Assembly (NCBI GenBank): GCA_040112665.1
Contig: CP157796.1
Coordinates: forward strand, 3,001,501-3,065,500
Direction of reading: 5' to 3'
Length of the DNA stretch: 64,000 bases
DNA from: Oceanicaulis sp.
Lineage (GTDB): Bacteria > Pseudomonadota > Alphaproteobacteria > Caulobacterales > Maricaulaceae
Program-made: the position numbers and the translations under genes
Shown here: piece by piece, positions 46,581-58,284 of the stretch
How positions within the stretch are numbered: the first letter of the stretch is position 1
How the letters are laid out: each line of letters opens with the position of its first letter
Notes under the pieces: model-generated
The model's input: the letters and a program-made list of their open reading frames with translations, nothing else
Told to the model about the DNA's origin: nothing
The model's database searches: none

Positions 46581-47818
46581 TTCAAAAGGCCGAACACCGT
46601 GGTGCCGAGCACCGTGCCCACCGCATAGCCGAGCACGCCCATCAGAACCCCCGGCGTGACCAGATCGCGCCAGCCCTTCGCCGCCGCCAGGGCGGGCGCG
46701 GTGGTCGCCCCGAGGATCGCCGCGTTCGACGCGATGAGGATCTCAGGCAGCGACAGCCGGGCGAACTTCGCGAGCACCAGCGCCACGACCGCATGGACGC
46801 TGACGAGCACGAAGATGAACAGACCGATCAGCGGCGCCGCCTCGAGCAACATGGCGATATTGGATTCCGCTGCGATGGCGGCGAAGAACATGAAGGCGAA
46901 CACGACGCCGAGTTCGAACCCGCCATGCAGCCTGGCCATCTGTCCGGGTACGACAGTGGGAAGGATCAGTGCGAGCATGGTGATGGCGACATAGCGCAGA
47001 TCGCCGATCGACACGCCGATCGCGGCGCGCAGATCGTCCGGGCCCAGCCCCCACCAGGTTTCGAACGCGTAGGCCCCGGCGCGCACGAGCGCATCGCCCA
47101 GCGCCACGACGACCAGGGCGTAGGTCAGCGTCAGGGCGAGGCTGAGCGAGGTCGCCCGGCCGCCGCCCTCGCCGGCCTCCTCGATCTCGCCCTGGGTGTG
47201 ATCGCGCGGAACATAGCGCCGGGCGAGCCAGGCCAGGCCGGGAAGCATGGCCATGACCGCGACCCAGCTCGCGCTCGCCAGATGGTCGGCGGCCACGATC
47301 GCCGCGACGAGAGCGCCGTCTTCGGACAGCCCGGTCATCTGGGTCAGCGGCACGAAGTTCACCGTGCCGCCGGTGTAGGACCCGGTCAGCGACGCGGCCA
47401 CCGCCGCCTCCTGCGCGCCGAGATCGACGACGAACACCGCAGCGAAAACGCCGAAGAGCGTTGCCACGCAGCAGATCGCGAAAGCGCCGGTCATGCGCGT
47501 GGTCTCGAACAGGATTCGGCGCAGGTCCGCCTTCATCAGGAACAGCGGAATGAGCACAGGCACGGCGTAGCGGAACACGAAATCATAGGCGCTGGAGCTG
47601 AACGGCATCACCCCCATCCAGATCTGCTCTCCGGTTTCCGTGGTCCCGACCGGCACGCGCAGATTGGTTGCGAGAATGGCGATCAGGATCGCCCAGACCG
47701 TGCCGGTCAGAAGCGCGCCGATCTTCGTTTTCTCGAGCAGAAAGCCCGCAGCGGCGATGCCGAACAGGCCGGCCATGACGGCGACCGGCTGGTCGGCGGG
47801 TATGAGCGATATGTCCAC
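46577..47818 (-). CDS. DUF819-family membrane transporter
   Basis: The product is 413 aa with ten to eleven membrane helices. The DUF819 (YjcL-like) marks are Lys-Ala-Asp-Leu-Arg-Arg-Ile in a cytoplasmic loop, Gly-Ser-Tyr-Thr-Gly-Gly-Thr-Val-Asn-Phe, and a long central stretch with Glu/Asp-rich loops. The family is related to secondary transporters, but the substrate is undefined. The start is GTG at 47816-47818. It is the last gene of an M20-RidA-DUF819 operon, 14 nt after ridA, and meets the SSS gene tail to tail. Confidence 0.85.
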   Translation of the reverse strand: MDISLIPADQPVAVMAGLFGIAAAGFLLEKTKIGALLTGTVWAILIAILATNLRVPVGTTETGEQIWMGVMPFSSSAYDFVFRYAVPVLIPLFLMKADLRRILFETTRMTGAFAICCVATLFGVFAAVFVVDLGAQEAAVAASLTGSYTGGTVNFVPLTQMTGLSEDGALVAAIVAADHLASASWVAVMAMLPGLAWLARRYVPRDHTQGEIEEAGEGGGRATSLSLALTLTYALVVVALGDALVRAGAYAFETWWGLGPDDLRAAIGVSIGDLRYVAITMLALILPTVVPGQMARLHGGFELGVVFAFMFFAAIAAESNIAMLLEAAPLIGLFIFVLVSVHAVVALVLAKFARLSLPEILIASNAAILGATTAPALAAAKGWRDLVTPGVLMGVLGYAVGTVLGTTVFGLLN

Positions 47819-47832
47819 GGTCGCGCGGGCTC

Positions 47833-48246
47833 CTAGTCTGGCAGAACGGCGTCGGCTTCGATCTCGACGACGAAATCGGGATGGGCGAGCGCGCTGACGC
47901 CCACCATGGTCGAGGCGGGCGGGCAGGCGCCGAACACTTTGCGGTGCGCTTCACCGACGGCGGCCTGGGTTTCAGGCGTCATGTCGGTGACGAACATGCG
48001 CGTTCTTACGACATGCTCGGGCCGGGCGCCCGCGATTTCCAGCGCCTTCACGATGATCTGAAGACAGCGCTCGGCCTGCGGACCCGCCTCGCCCGGCCGG
48101 TGGCAACCGCCGTCCTCTCCGACGGCCACGGTGCCCGCCACGAGGACATGATCTCCCGCGACCACGGCGCGGCGATAGCCGACCTTGTCTTCCCAGGGCG
48201 CGCCGGAGGTGACGCGGGTCCGACCCGCGATGGTTTCGGTTTTCAT
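47833..48246 (-). CDS. RidA-family reactive-imine deaminase
   Basis: The product is 137 aa starting at the ATG 48244-48246. It has the YjgF/RidA fold with the Val-Arg-Thr-Arg-Met-Phe-Val-Thr-Asp-Met segment near residue 80, holding the substrate-binding Arg, and the C-terminal Val-Glu-Ile-Glu-Ala pattern. RidA proteins hydrolyse reactive 2-aminoacrylate-type imines; some sit in catabolic operons. It lies 10 nt after an amidohydrolase gene. The N-terminus is longer than in E. coli RidA, so it may be one of the other Rid subfamilies. Confidence 0.87.
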   Translation of the reverse strand: MKTETIAGRTRVTSGAPWEDKVGYRRAVVAGDHVLVAGTVAVGEDGGCHRPGEAGPQAERCLQIIVKALEIAGARPEHVVRTRMFVTDMTPETQAAVGEAHRKVFGACPPASTMVGVSALAHPDFVVEIEADAVLPD

Positions 48247-48256
48247 GGACGGCCGC

Positions 48257-49600
48257 TCACTGCGCGGCGCCGTCGCCCGACGGCACGCCGTTGTTGAACA
48301 GATCAAGCGCGATCACGGCCATGCCTTCGGCCGCCGTGGTCACCGCGGTTTCCGCGTCGGTGTAGAAGAAAGGCGAGTGGTTCGCCGGCGGGGTTTCGCC
48401 GCGCGCCTGATACTCCTGCCAGACCTCCATGGGCTGGCCGCCGACCCAGAACATGAAGATCGGCACGTCTTCTTCCGTGCGGCCGTAGCGGGAGAAATCC
48501 TCCCCGCCGGTCACGGGGTCTGCGGTCGCCACCCGCTCGCCGAAGCGCGCTTCGAGCACCGCGCCGGCGCGATTGGACAGGGCGGGGTCGTTGAAGACCG
48601 CCGGCGTGTAGGTCTCCTCGATCTCCACCACCGGCATCAGCTCGTCGGGCAGACCGGCCGCCATGGCGATCCCGGTCGCGACCCGCTCGATGCCGGTCAG
48701 CAGGTTCTCGCGCACTTCGTCGGTGTAGGAGCGCACGGTGAGCTGCAGATGCGCCTCGTCCGAGATGATGTTGTGCTTGGTGCCCGCGTTGAAGGCGCCG
48801 ACCGTGATCACGCCGGTCTCGAAGGGCGACAGCTCCCGGCTGATCAGGGTCTGAAGGCCGATGACGATCTGGCTCGCGATCACGATCGGGTCCTTGCCAA
48901 GATGCGGGCTCGCCCCGTGCGCGCCGATCCCCTTTACGTAGAGATCAACAGTATCGACATTCGCCATGGCGTAGCCTGGCACGTAGCGGATCTCGCCGGC
49001 CGGCATGTAGCCCCAGGTGTGATGGCTCACCACCGCGTCGGGGGTGGGGAAGCGCTCATAGAGCCCTTCGTCCAGCATCGCCATGGCGCCCAGTCCGATC
49101 TCCTCGGCGGGCTGGGCGATCAGCACCAGCGTGCCCGACCAGGCGTCGCGATTGTCCGCCATCCAGCGGCCCGCGCCGACCAGAGCGGTCATGTGGGTGT
49201 CGTGCGCGCAGGCGTGCATGACCGGGAATTCCTGGCCCAGCCGGTCCTCGCCCACCACGGTGGAGGCGAACTCCAGCGGGGTCTGCTCGCGCATGGGAAG
49301 CCCGTCCATGTCCGCGCGCATCAGGATGGTCGGCCCCTGCCCGTTCTCCAGAACCGCGACGACGCCGGTGCGGCCGACCTCCTCGGTCACCGCGTAGCCG
49401 GCGTTGCGCAGCTCCTCGGCCATGCGCGCGGCGGTCTGAAACTCCATGAAGGAGAGCTCCGGATTGGCGTGCAGATGCCGGTAAAGCCCCTGCAGATGGG
49501 CGTTCCAGTCAGCGTCCAGCGCGGCGCCGATATCGTCCTGGGCCAGGCTCGGCGAGGCGAGCGCGAAAACGGCGGCGGCGGCGGTCAGAAGTCGGCGCAT
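48257..49600 (-). CDS. Exported M20D-family amidohydrolase
   Basis: The product is 447 aa. A signal peptide ends near residue 20 (Ser-Leu-Ala), so it acts in the periplasm. The M20 metal-site motif His129-Ala-Cys131-Ala-His133-Asp134-x-His136 and the catalytic Glu166-Glu167 pair are present, and the Gly-Gly-Glu-Asp-Phe motif carries the last-ligand region. The family hydrolyses N-acyl amino acids, indole-acetyl amides or hippurate. It heads an operon with ridA and DUF819. GGGAGAC precedes the ATG. Confidence 0.9.
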   Translation of the reverse strand: MRRLLTAAAAVFALASPSLAQDDIGAALDADWNAHLQGLYRHLHANPELSFMEFQTAARMAEELRNAGYAVTEEVGRTGVVAVLENGQGPTILMRADMDGLPMREQTPLEFASTVVGEDRLGQEFPVMHACAHDTHMTALVGAGRWMADNRDAWSGTLVLIAQPAEEIGLGAMAMLDEGLYERFPTPDAVVSHHTWGYMPAGEIRYVPGYAMANVDTVDLYVKGIGAHGASPHLGKDPIVIASQIVIGLQTLISRELSPFETGVITVGAFNAGTKHNIISDEAHLQLTVRSYTDEVRENLLTGIERVATGIAMAAGLPDELMPVVEIEETYTPAVFNDPALSNRAGAVLEARFGERVATADPVTGGEDFSRYGRTEEDVPIFMFWVGGQPMEVWQEYQARGETPPANHSPFFYTDAETAVTTAAEGMAVIALDLFNNGVPSGDGAAQ

Positions 49601-49727
49601 GACTGAGTCTCCCCTGTTCGCCGGTCATACCAGACCCGGCGGAGCGGGGCGTCAACCGGGCAGCCGGACAGGCGCGCCGCGGCGATCGGCGCTTGTGTCC
49701 TGATCCGCCCGGCCTAGTGTGCCGGTC

Positions 49728-49919
49728 ATGAACCCGCCGATCTGGTCTCCCTGCAAGAAAATCTGCCTGGTCGATCCCGGCGAGCGCATCTGCGTGGGCT
49801 GTTTCCGCACGCTCGACGAGCTCGGGCGCTGGACGCTGATGAGCAAAGAGGAGCGGCTCGCGGTGAAAGCCGAGCTGAAGGGGCGCGAGGCCGCCTATCG
49901 CGCGGCGAAGGCACGCTAA
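49728..49919 (+). CDS. DUF1289 small Cys-rich protein
   Basis: The product is 63 aa starting at ATG 49728. Four Cys residues, Cys9-x3-Cys13 and Cys22-x2-Cys25, and the Cys-Phe-Arg-Thr-Leu-Asp-Glu-Leu-x-x-Trp motif mark DUF1289. It probably binds a metal; the function is unknown. Its stop overlaps the convergent TauE gene by 3 nt. Confidence 0.8.
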   Translation: MNPPIWSPCKKICLVDPGERICVGCFRTLDELGRWTLMSKEERLAVKAELKGREAAYRAAKAR

Positions 49920-50727
49920 CCGCCGAACGTCGCCTCGCGCAGCATGTTGAGCGCGACCAGCAGCAGCCCGATCGCGAAGGCCTGTTTCAGGCGCTCGGCG
50001 TTGAGCTTATGGGCGAGCGCCGCGCCGACCGGGGCGAGGAACACCGCTGCGGCCGCGAGGCAGACGAAGCCGGCCATGTTCACATAGCCCAGCGAGAACG
50101 GTGCGCGGGCGGGCTCGTCCAGCCCTGCAATCACGTAGCCGATCGCGCCGGGCAGGCCGATCGCGACGCCGAAGCCCGCCGAGGTCGCCACCGCCGTGTG
50201 GATCGACCGCCCGCACACGCTCATCAGGGTCACGCCGAACACCCCGCCGCCGATGCCCATCAGGGCCGACAGCGTCCCGATCACCGTGCCGAGCACGCCG
50301 CTGAGCGGCAGTCCGGGCATGTCCTCGGCGAGTTTCCAGTCCGGCCGTCCGAAGAAGAATTGCGCGGAGAGCAGCAAGGCCACGGCGCCGAACAGCGCGG
50401 TGAGAACGCGCCCCGGCGCGAAATCGGCGATCGCCGCGCCGATGAAGGTGCCCAGCACGATCCAGGGCGCCCAGGCCTGGATGATCTTGAAATCCACCGC
50501 GCCGCGCCTGGCGTGTGCGGCGACAGATCTGAGCGAGGTCGCCACGATCACCGCGAGCGATGTGCCCACCGCGGCGTGCATGGCGGTCTCCTCGAAGCCC
50601 AGCGCGGAGAGCACGTAATACATCGCCGGCACCATCACGACGCCGCCGCCGATGCCGAACAGTCCGGCGATCAGGCCCGCGCCGGCGCCCACGGCGAGCA
50701 GCGCCAGAATGAAGGGCAGATATTCGA

Positions 50728-50731
<4 letters not shown>
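49916..50731 (-). CDS. TauE/SafE-family membrane protein
   Basis: The product is 271 aa with seven to eight membrane helices. The Gly-Leu-Phe-Gly-Ile-Gly-Gly-Gly motif after TM1 and the repeated Gly-Ile-Gly-Gly-Gly-Val-Phe-Gly in the second half are typical of the sulfite/sulfonate exporter family, which has many roles. The start is GTG at 50729-50731, overlapping the dusA stop by 4 nt. Confidence 0.85.
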
Positions 50732-51726
<995 letters not shown>

Positions 51727-51849
51727 GGGCGGCGATGTAGGCTGTAGGCGGGAAAAGCGCAAACCAGGCGCCCCAGGTATACGGAACGCACCGGCGCCGC
51801 TGCGTGTTGGCCCTGCAGTAGCGGGGCCGAACAGTCAGGAGACCGAAAC

Positions 51850-52293
51850 ATGAAAACCGCATGGCTCGCCGCAACAGCGCTCGCCGTCCCGGCTATGATC
51901 GCCGCCTGCGCCGCACCGGGCGAAATGATCAACGATCCCGACGACTTTGCGGCCTATCAGGGCGATCCGCGGCTCGGCACGGAAGTCGACCGCATCTGTT
52001 TTTCCCGCAATATCGACGGCTTCGGTGAGACCACCGACAATTCTGTGATCGTCGAGGCGGGGGTGAACGAGCACTATCTGATCAAGACCTTCGGGATATG
52101 CTCGGATCTGGAGTACGCGCAATCGCTCAGCTTCGAACAATACGGTTCGAGCTGTCTGAGGCGCGGCGATCAGATCATCCCCTATGACAGCGTGTTCGGC
52201 CCGGACGAAGCAGGCCTGCCGCCGCGCTCCTGCGCGATCGACCGGATTTACGAGTGGGATCCGACGGTCGCGGTCGAGCAAGGCGGCTACTGA
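51850..52293 (+). CDS. Small lipoprotein, DUF6491-like
   Basis: The product is 147 aa. The N-terminus is a lipoprotein signal with a lipobox ending at Cys20 (Met-Ile-Ala-Ala-Cys). The mature part has Cys residues spaced as Arg-Ile-Cys-Phe, Gly-Ile-Cys-Ser, Ser-Ser-Cys-Leu and Ser-Cys-Ala, and the pattern resembles the DUF6491 family seen in this group; that name is from memory. AGGAG precedes the ATG. It diverges from dusA. Confidence 0.7.
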   Translation: MKTAWLAATALAVPAMIAACAAPGEMINDPDDFAAYQGDPRLGTEVDRICFSRNIDGFGETTDNSVIVEAGVNEHYLIKTFGICSDLEYAQSLSFEQYGSSCLRRGDQIIPYDSVFGPDEAGLPPRSCAIDRIYEWDPTVAVEQGGY

Positions 52294-52334
52294 GCCTTAA
52301 CCGGTCGTTCACCCTGAGGCTTAACGCGGCCTTG
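52291..52334 (+). promoter_or_regulatory. Tandem CtrA-like boxes
   Basis: TGAGCCTTAAC (52291-52301) and TGAGGCTTAAC (52315-52325) form a direct repeat at 24-bp spacing. Each starts a CtrA-like box: TTAA-N7-TTCAC (52297-52312, one mismatch to TTAA-N7-TTAAC) and TTAA-N7-TTGAA (52321-52336). They lie 40-80 nt before the gene at 52374. Confidence 0.45.
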
Positions 52335-52373
52335 AACCGTGGCGTGCATGCTTCTTGGCGAAGGGAGCACGCC

Positions 52374-52919
52374 ATGGCCAAGGCCGTTTTTCACAAACAC
52401 CAGCGCGTCTACGTCAAACCTGTGGGCACCTGGGCGGCGATCGAAAAGGTCAAGCCGCAATGGGTGAAGGACGTCGAGGAGCCGGTGAAGATTTTCTACG
52501 ACTGCGGGCTGGGCCGTGACTTCACCGCCGCCGAGCTCAGCGCCGAACAGGTCGAGGAGGCCGACGCGGGCCGCTGGCGGCTCATGCGCGCGCGCAACAA
52601 ATGGCAGAGCACGGACGAGTGCGCCCACCACCCCCAGCCGGGCACCTATCCTGTCGTGGTCACCGACAAGCAGGACTGGGGCGGCTGGCGCGTGCCCGGC
52701 GCGGAATACGACCGCGACCCGGCGCGGATCGAGCACCAGGCCCGGCTGATCGTGCACGCGCCTTCCCTGCTCGCCCTGGCTGAAACCCTCGCCCGCGAAG
52801 CGGCGGAAAATCCCGACGCGGGCGCAGCCTTCGTCAATCTGGGCAAGACCGCCGCGGACCTGGTGCGCGCCGTGCGCGCCCGGCCTGAAACCCGCGAGCC
52901 GTTCGCCGCAGCTGGTTAA
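52374..52919 (+). CDS. Conserved protein of unknown function
   Basis: The product is 181 aa starting at ATG 52374 with AAGGGAG upstream. It is soluble and has an early Lys-His-Gln-Arg-Val-Tyr-Val-Lys-Pro-Val-Gly-Thr-Trp motif, a central Arg-Ala-Arg-Asn-Lys-Trp-Gln and a Trp-Gly-Gly-Trp-Arg segment near residue 103. I do not recognise a characterised family, though similar proteins seem to occur in the Caulobacter group. It precedes the receiver protein and PleC-like kinase genes, separated by 73 nt, and may share their control. Confidence 0.7.
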   Translation: MAKAVFHKHQRVYVKPVGTWAAIEKVKPQWVKDVEEPVKIFYDCGLGRDFTAAELSAEQVEEADAGRWRLMRARNKWQSTDECAHHPQPGTYPVVVTDKQDWGGWRVPGAEYDRDPARIEHQARLIVHAPSLLALAETLAREAAENPDAGAAFVNLGKTAADLVRAVRARPETREPFAAAG

Positions 52920-52992
52920 GGTCTCCGAAACTCGCCTGCGCCGAATATCCTGCTATATTCCTTTACCTTAGGAAGCGGCCGGGCGGCACGAC

Positions 52993-53553
52993 ATGGCGGA
53001 TTTCTCACGCGTTCAGGCGCTGGTCGTCGACGACAACGCGCACATGATCCAGATCGTCCGCTCGATGCTGCTCGGTTTCGGGATCACGCGGACATACGAG
53101 TCCCGCGACGCAGCCGAGGCCTTCGACATCGCCCGGAACGAAGCGATCGATTTCATCATCGTGGATTACCAGATGCCGCTTCTGGACGGGCTGGAGTTCA
53201 CCCGGATGGTGCGTACCGCCAAGGACACACGCAATCCGTTCATCCCGATCATCCTGCTGACCGCCCACACCGAACGCTCGCGCATCTTCGCCGCGCGCGA
53301 CGCCGGCGTGACCGAGATCTGCGCAAAGCCGATCACAGCCAAGCAATTGTGGATGAAGATCGCTGCAGTCGTAAATAATCCGCGGCCGTTCGTGCGCGCC
53401 CCGGGTTTCTTCGGTCCCGATCGCAGGCGGAAAGACGGCTCCGCACCAGACGGAGGAGACCGCCGCACCACGCAGCTCGTCGAGACGGCTCCGAAGACCG
53501 AGACGTCGCCGGGCATGCTCGCACCCGAATCGCCCAAGGCGGCCAGCGCCTGA
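52993..53553 (+). CDS. CheY-like response regulator with C-terminal tail
   Basis: The product is 186 aa. A full receiver domain covers residues 8-128, with Asp13, Asp14, phospho-acceptor Asp58, Thr90 and Lys112. There is no DNA-binding domain. The 58-residue tail starts Phe-Phe-Gly-Pro-Asp-Arg-Arg-Arg-Lys-Asp, a pattern found behind stand-alone receivers in alphaproteobacteria, and ends in a disordered Pro/Ser stretch. It lies 63 nt before the PleC-like kinase, so it may be its partner or substrate. Confidence 0.88.
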   Translation: MADFSRVQALVVDDNAHMIQIVRSMLLGFGITRTYESRDAAEAFDIARNEAIDFIIVDYQMPLLDGLEFTRMVRTAKDTRNPFIPIILLTAHTERSRIFAARDAGVTEICAKPITAKQLWMKIAAVVNNPRPFVRAPGFFGPDRRRKDGSAPDGGDRRTTQLVETAPKTETSPGMLAPESPKAASA

Positions 53554-53616
53554 TCCGGGCCGCGTTAACGCTTCCTTGCTGGACGCGGCAGGGCGGCGCG
53601 CCTTACCTTTCCATCC

Positions 53617-56135
<2,519 letters not shown>

Positions 56136-56142
<7 letters not shown>

Positions 56143-56627
56143 TCGTCGCGCGGCGCCCGGCGCCGCCGGTCGAGCCTGTCGGGGCCCATGGCGGCTCTCA
56201 GCGCAGCGCGCCGCTCCTCAGGATCGAGATCGGCCGCGACGCCCAGAACCAGCGCCTCGGTCCGGGTCTCGAGCGCCGCGCGTGCACGGCGCGCCTCGTC
56301 GAGCCGGGCTGCGGCGGTCTCGGGATCGAAATCCTCTGCGGCGACAGCCCGCATCGCGGCGACGCGCGTCTGCACGGTCTCCCGGGCGAGGCGGCGCAGC
56401 TCGGGACGCTGCGCTTCAAACCGCGCGCGCGCCTCCTGGCGCGCTTCAGGCGGCAGGGCTTCCAGAAAGCCGCGAAGATCGAAGCCGCCGCGGCCGGGCC
56501 GGACGTTTTCCTCGGCGCGGGGCGCTTCGGCCGGACCGAACCAGCTGCGCGCGCCGGCGCCGATCAGCACGCCGTTGAGCGCGACCGAGACCAGAAGCAG
56601 CACGATCCAGATATTGATCCTGCCCAT
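56136..56627 (-). CDS. CnrX/Spy-type periplasmic protein lacking His and Cys
   Basis: The product is 163 aa. One N-terminal membrane helix (about 6-26) with the Leu-Asn-x-x-Leu-Ile-Gly pattern anchors a periplasmic helical hairpin rich in Arg, Glu and Ala, typical of the heavy-metal-sensor/Metal_resist family (CnrX, ZraP, Spy). There is no His or Cys at all, so a Co/Ni/Zn site as in CnrX is absent. Acidic patches could bind Ca2+ or the protein may be a chaperone-type sensor. The ATG at 56625-56627 shares one base with the upstream stop (TGATG). It ends an ECF sigma operon. Confidence 0.7.
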
Positions 56628-57034
56628 CACGCATCCTCCAGAAGCGCAGACACTTCATCGTCACCGAGAGCCCCGAACGCCGCCGCGAATATCTCCGCGT
56701 CCGTCGCACCGGGATCAGTCCCGGCGAACCAGCCCGCGCCCAGACCGATCGCCAGGGTCAGCGCTGCGGCCATCGCCGCCCAGCGCGGCTGCGGCGCGCT
56801 CGCTGCGCCGGCGCCCGCTCCATCGGCGATGATTTTGTCGGACAGCCCCGTTGGCGGCGGCGTAACGGCCGCGCTACGCAGCGCCGCATCGAGCGCCGCG
56901 GCGTCTTCAAGCAAGGCGCGAGCGGCGGGGTTTCTTTCGACGAGGGTGAGAGCCTCGGCCCGCTCAGCCTCCGGCCAGCGCGCGATCTCGCCGCCATAGG
57001 CGTCCGCGAGCGCTTCAAACCGCTTGATGTCCAT
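56627..57034 (-). CDS. Putative one-TM anti-sigma factor
   Basis: The product is 135 aa. The N-terminal 55 residues have the pattern Phe-x-x-Leu-Ala-Asp-Ala-Tyr-Gly-Gly-x-Ile-x-Arg-Trp-Pro common in small alphaproteobacterial proteins next to ECF genes. A membrane helix lies at 85-105 and a 30-residue tail follows. No zinc His-Cys-Cys motif is present. Its ATG shares one base with the sigma stop. Gene position, size and topology suggest it holds the sigma factor at the membrane, which is inference. Confidence 0.6.
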   Translation of the reverse strand: MDIKRFEALADAYGGEIARWPEAERAEALTLVERNPAARALLEDAAALDAALRSAAVTPPPTGLSDKIIADGAGAGAASAPQPRWAAMAAALTLAIGLGAGWFAGTDPGATDAEIFAAAFGALGDDEVSALLEDA

Positions 57035-57681
57035 CACCCATGCCCTCCTCGGCCTTCGGCCAGGCTTTCGATAAGCGACGACCGGTCTCCGGCCAGCGCC
57101 GCCTTCAGCGCGCGCCGTCCGCGCGCCAGAAGGCTTTCGAGCGCGTCCACGCTCACCTCGAGCACGGCCGCCGCTTCGGCCTGGCTCATCTCCTGAAAGT
57201 GACACAATTCCAGAGCCGTGCGCTGGCGCAAGGGCAGCGCGGCGACCGCCGCCCGAACCCTGTCCGCCGCGCCGGCCGCAGCCAGCATCGCATCGGCGCG
57301 CGGCGCGTGATCGGTCTGTTCGGGCGCTTCGCCGTCCAGCAGCGTCTCACCGCGCTTTCTCAGCCGGTCGTAACACAGATTGAGCGCGATCCGCGCCACC
57401 CAGGTCTCGATCCGCGCGCGCTCGGGCTCGTAACGGCCGATATTGCGCCAGACCTTCACGAAGGCCTCCTGCGCGACGTCTTCGGCCTCGACCCGGTCGC
57501 CGATCGTGCGCGCGGCCAGACCGTGCACGAGCGGCAGGCAACGCGCGGTGAGCGCGGCGACCGCCTTGCGATCGCCGCGCCCGATAGACCGGGCCAGCGC
57601 CCGGTCGGCCGCGATGCGTCCCGCCCCCTCTCCAGCAGGGTTGGGGGAGCCGCCGACGAGCCTGAGGGCGGGACGCACCAC
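57034..57681 (-). CDS. ECF RNA polymerase sigma factor
   Basis: The product is 215 aa. Sigma region 2 spans about 48-112 with Asp-Val-Ala-Gln-Glu-Ala-Phe-Val-Lys-Val-Trp and Glu-Thr-Trp-Val-Ala-Arg-Ile-Ala. Region 4 spans about 145-195 with Leu-Pro-Leu-Arg-Gln-Arg-Thr-Ala-Leu-Glu-Leu and a helix-turn-helix ending Ala-Leu-Glu-Ser-Leu-Leu-Ala-Arg-Gly-Arg. There is no region 3. The start is GTG at 57679-57681, 7 nt after the EF-hand gene stop. It is flanked by a likely anti-sigma gene and a periplasmic protein gene, as in CnrYXH-type systems. Confidence 0.9.
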   Translation of the reverse strand: MVRPALRLVGGSPNPAGEGAGRIAADRALARSIGRGDRKAVAALTARCLPLVHGLAARTIGDRVEAEDVAQEAFVKVWRNIGRYEPERARIETWVARIALNLCYDRLRKRGETLLDGEAPEQTDHAPRADAMLAAAGAADRVRAAVAALPLRQRTALELCHFQEMSQAEAAAVLEVSVDALESLLARGRRALKAALAGDRSSLIESLAEGRGGHG

Positions 57682-57688
57682 AGCTCCG

Positions 57689-58213
57689 TCAGTCGCGCCA
57701 CCAAGCGCGCGCTTGCCGCCGTTCGTCGCGGGCTTCCATCGCCGCGTCGATCTCGGCTGCGGTCACCACGCCGTTCGCGTCGGCGTCGAGCCGGTCGAAC
57801 AGCGGATGGGGCGCCTCGACGAATTCGGACCGGCTGATCCGGCCGTCGCCGTCTGTGTCCACCCGGCCCATGCCGCGCCGGCCGCGGCGCTCGCCGCCCT
57901 CGCGCATGTCCGCCATAGCCTGGCGGGTCGGCGAAGCGTCCGCCTCGGTCAGAAAGCCGTCGCCGTTGCGGTCGCGATAATCGAACTCCGCCGCTCTCAG
58001 GGCGCCCAGTTCGGCCAGCGTAACCTGATTGTCGCCGTTCGCGTCGGCCGCGCCGAGCATCATCAGGGCGCGCGCGCCGCGCCGGGGGGCGTGCGGCGCC
58101 GCGCCGTGCTCGCGGGCGTGTTCGCCGCGCGGCGCCTGGGGGGCGGATTGCGCCGCGGCCAGGCCGGTGAACACCAGCGCGCCGGCGGCGGCGAGAAGAA
58201 GGGTCTTACGCAT
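57689..58213 (-). CDS. Exported four-EF-hand calcium-binding protein
   Basis: The product is 174 aa starting at the ATG 58211-58213 with AAGGAG upstream. A signal peptide ends near residue 21. Four EF-hand loops are seen at residues 57-68, 81-92, 119-130 and 143-154, each opening Asp-x-Asn/Asp-Gly or Asp-Ala-Asn-Gly; the second ends in Asp rather than Glu. His/Arg-rich linkers lie before the first and second pairs. It is likely periplasmic. It is the first gene of the EF-hand / ECF sigma / anti-sigma / CnrX-like operon. Confidence 0.88.
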   Translation of the reverse strand: MRKTLLLAAAGALVFTGLAAAQSAPQAPRGEHAREHGAAPHAPRRGARALMMLGAADANGDNQVTLAELGALRAAEFDYRDRNGDGFLTEADASPTRQAMADMREGGERRGRRGMGRVDTDGDGRISRSEFVEAPHPLFDRLDADANGVVTAAEIDAAMEARDERRQARAWWRD

Positions 58214-58284
58214 CGTGTCGCTCCTTAGCGGTCTTCCGGGACCGGCGCCGGCGGCGCCCGGGATCGTCCCGTCCATGCCCCCTG

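Noticed and set aside
45440..47836. Open frame of about 800 codons across the SSS gene and the DUF819 gene
   Set aside because: It crosses the junction of two convergent real genes in another frame, and its composition is not protein-like.
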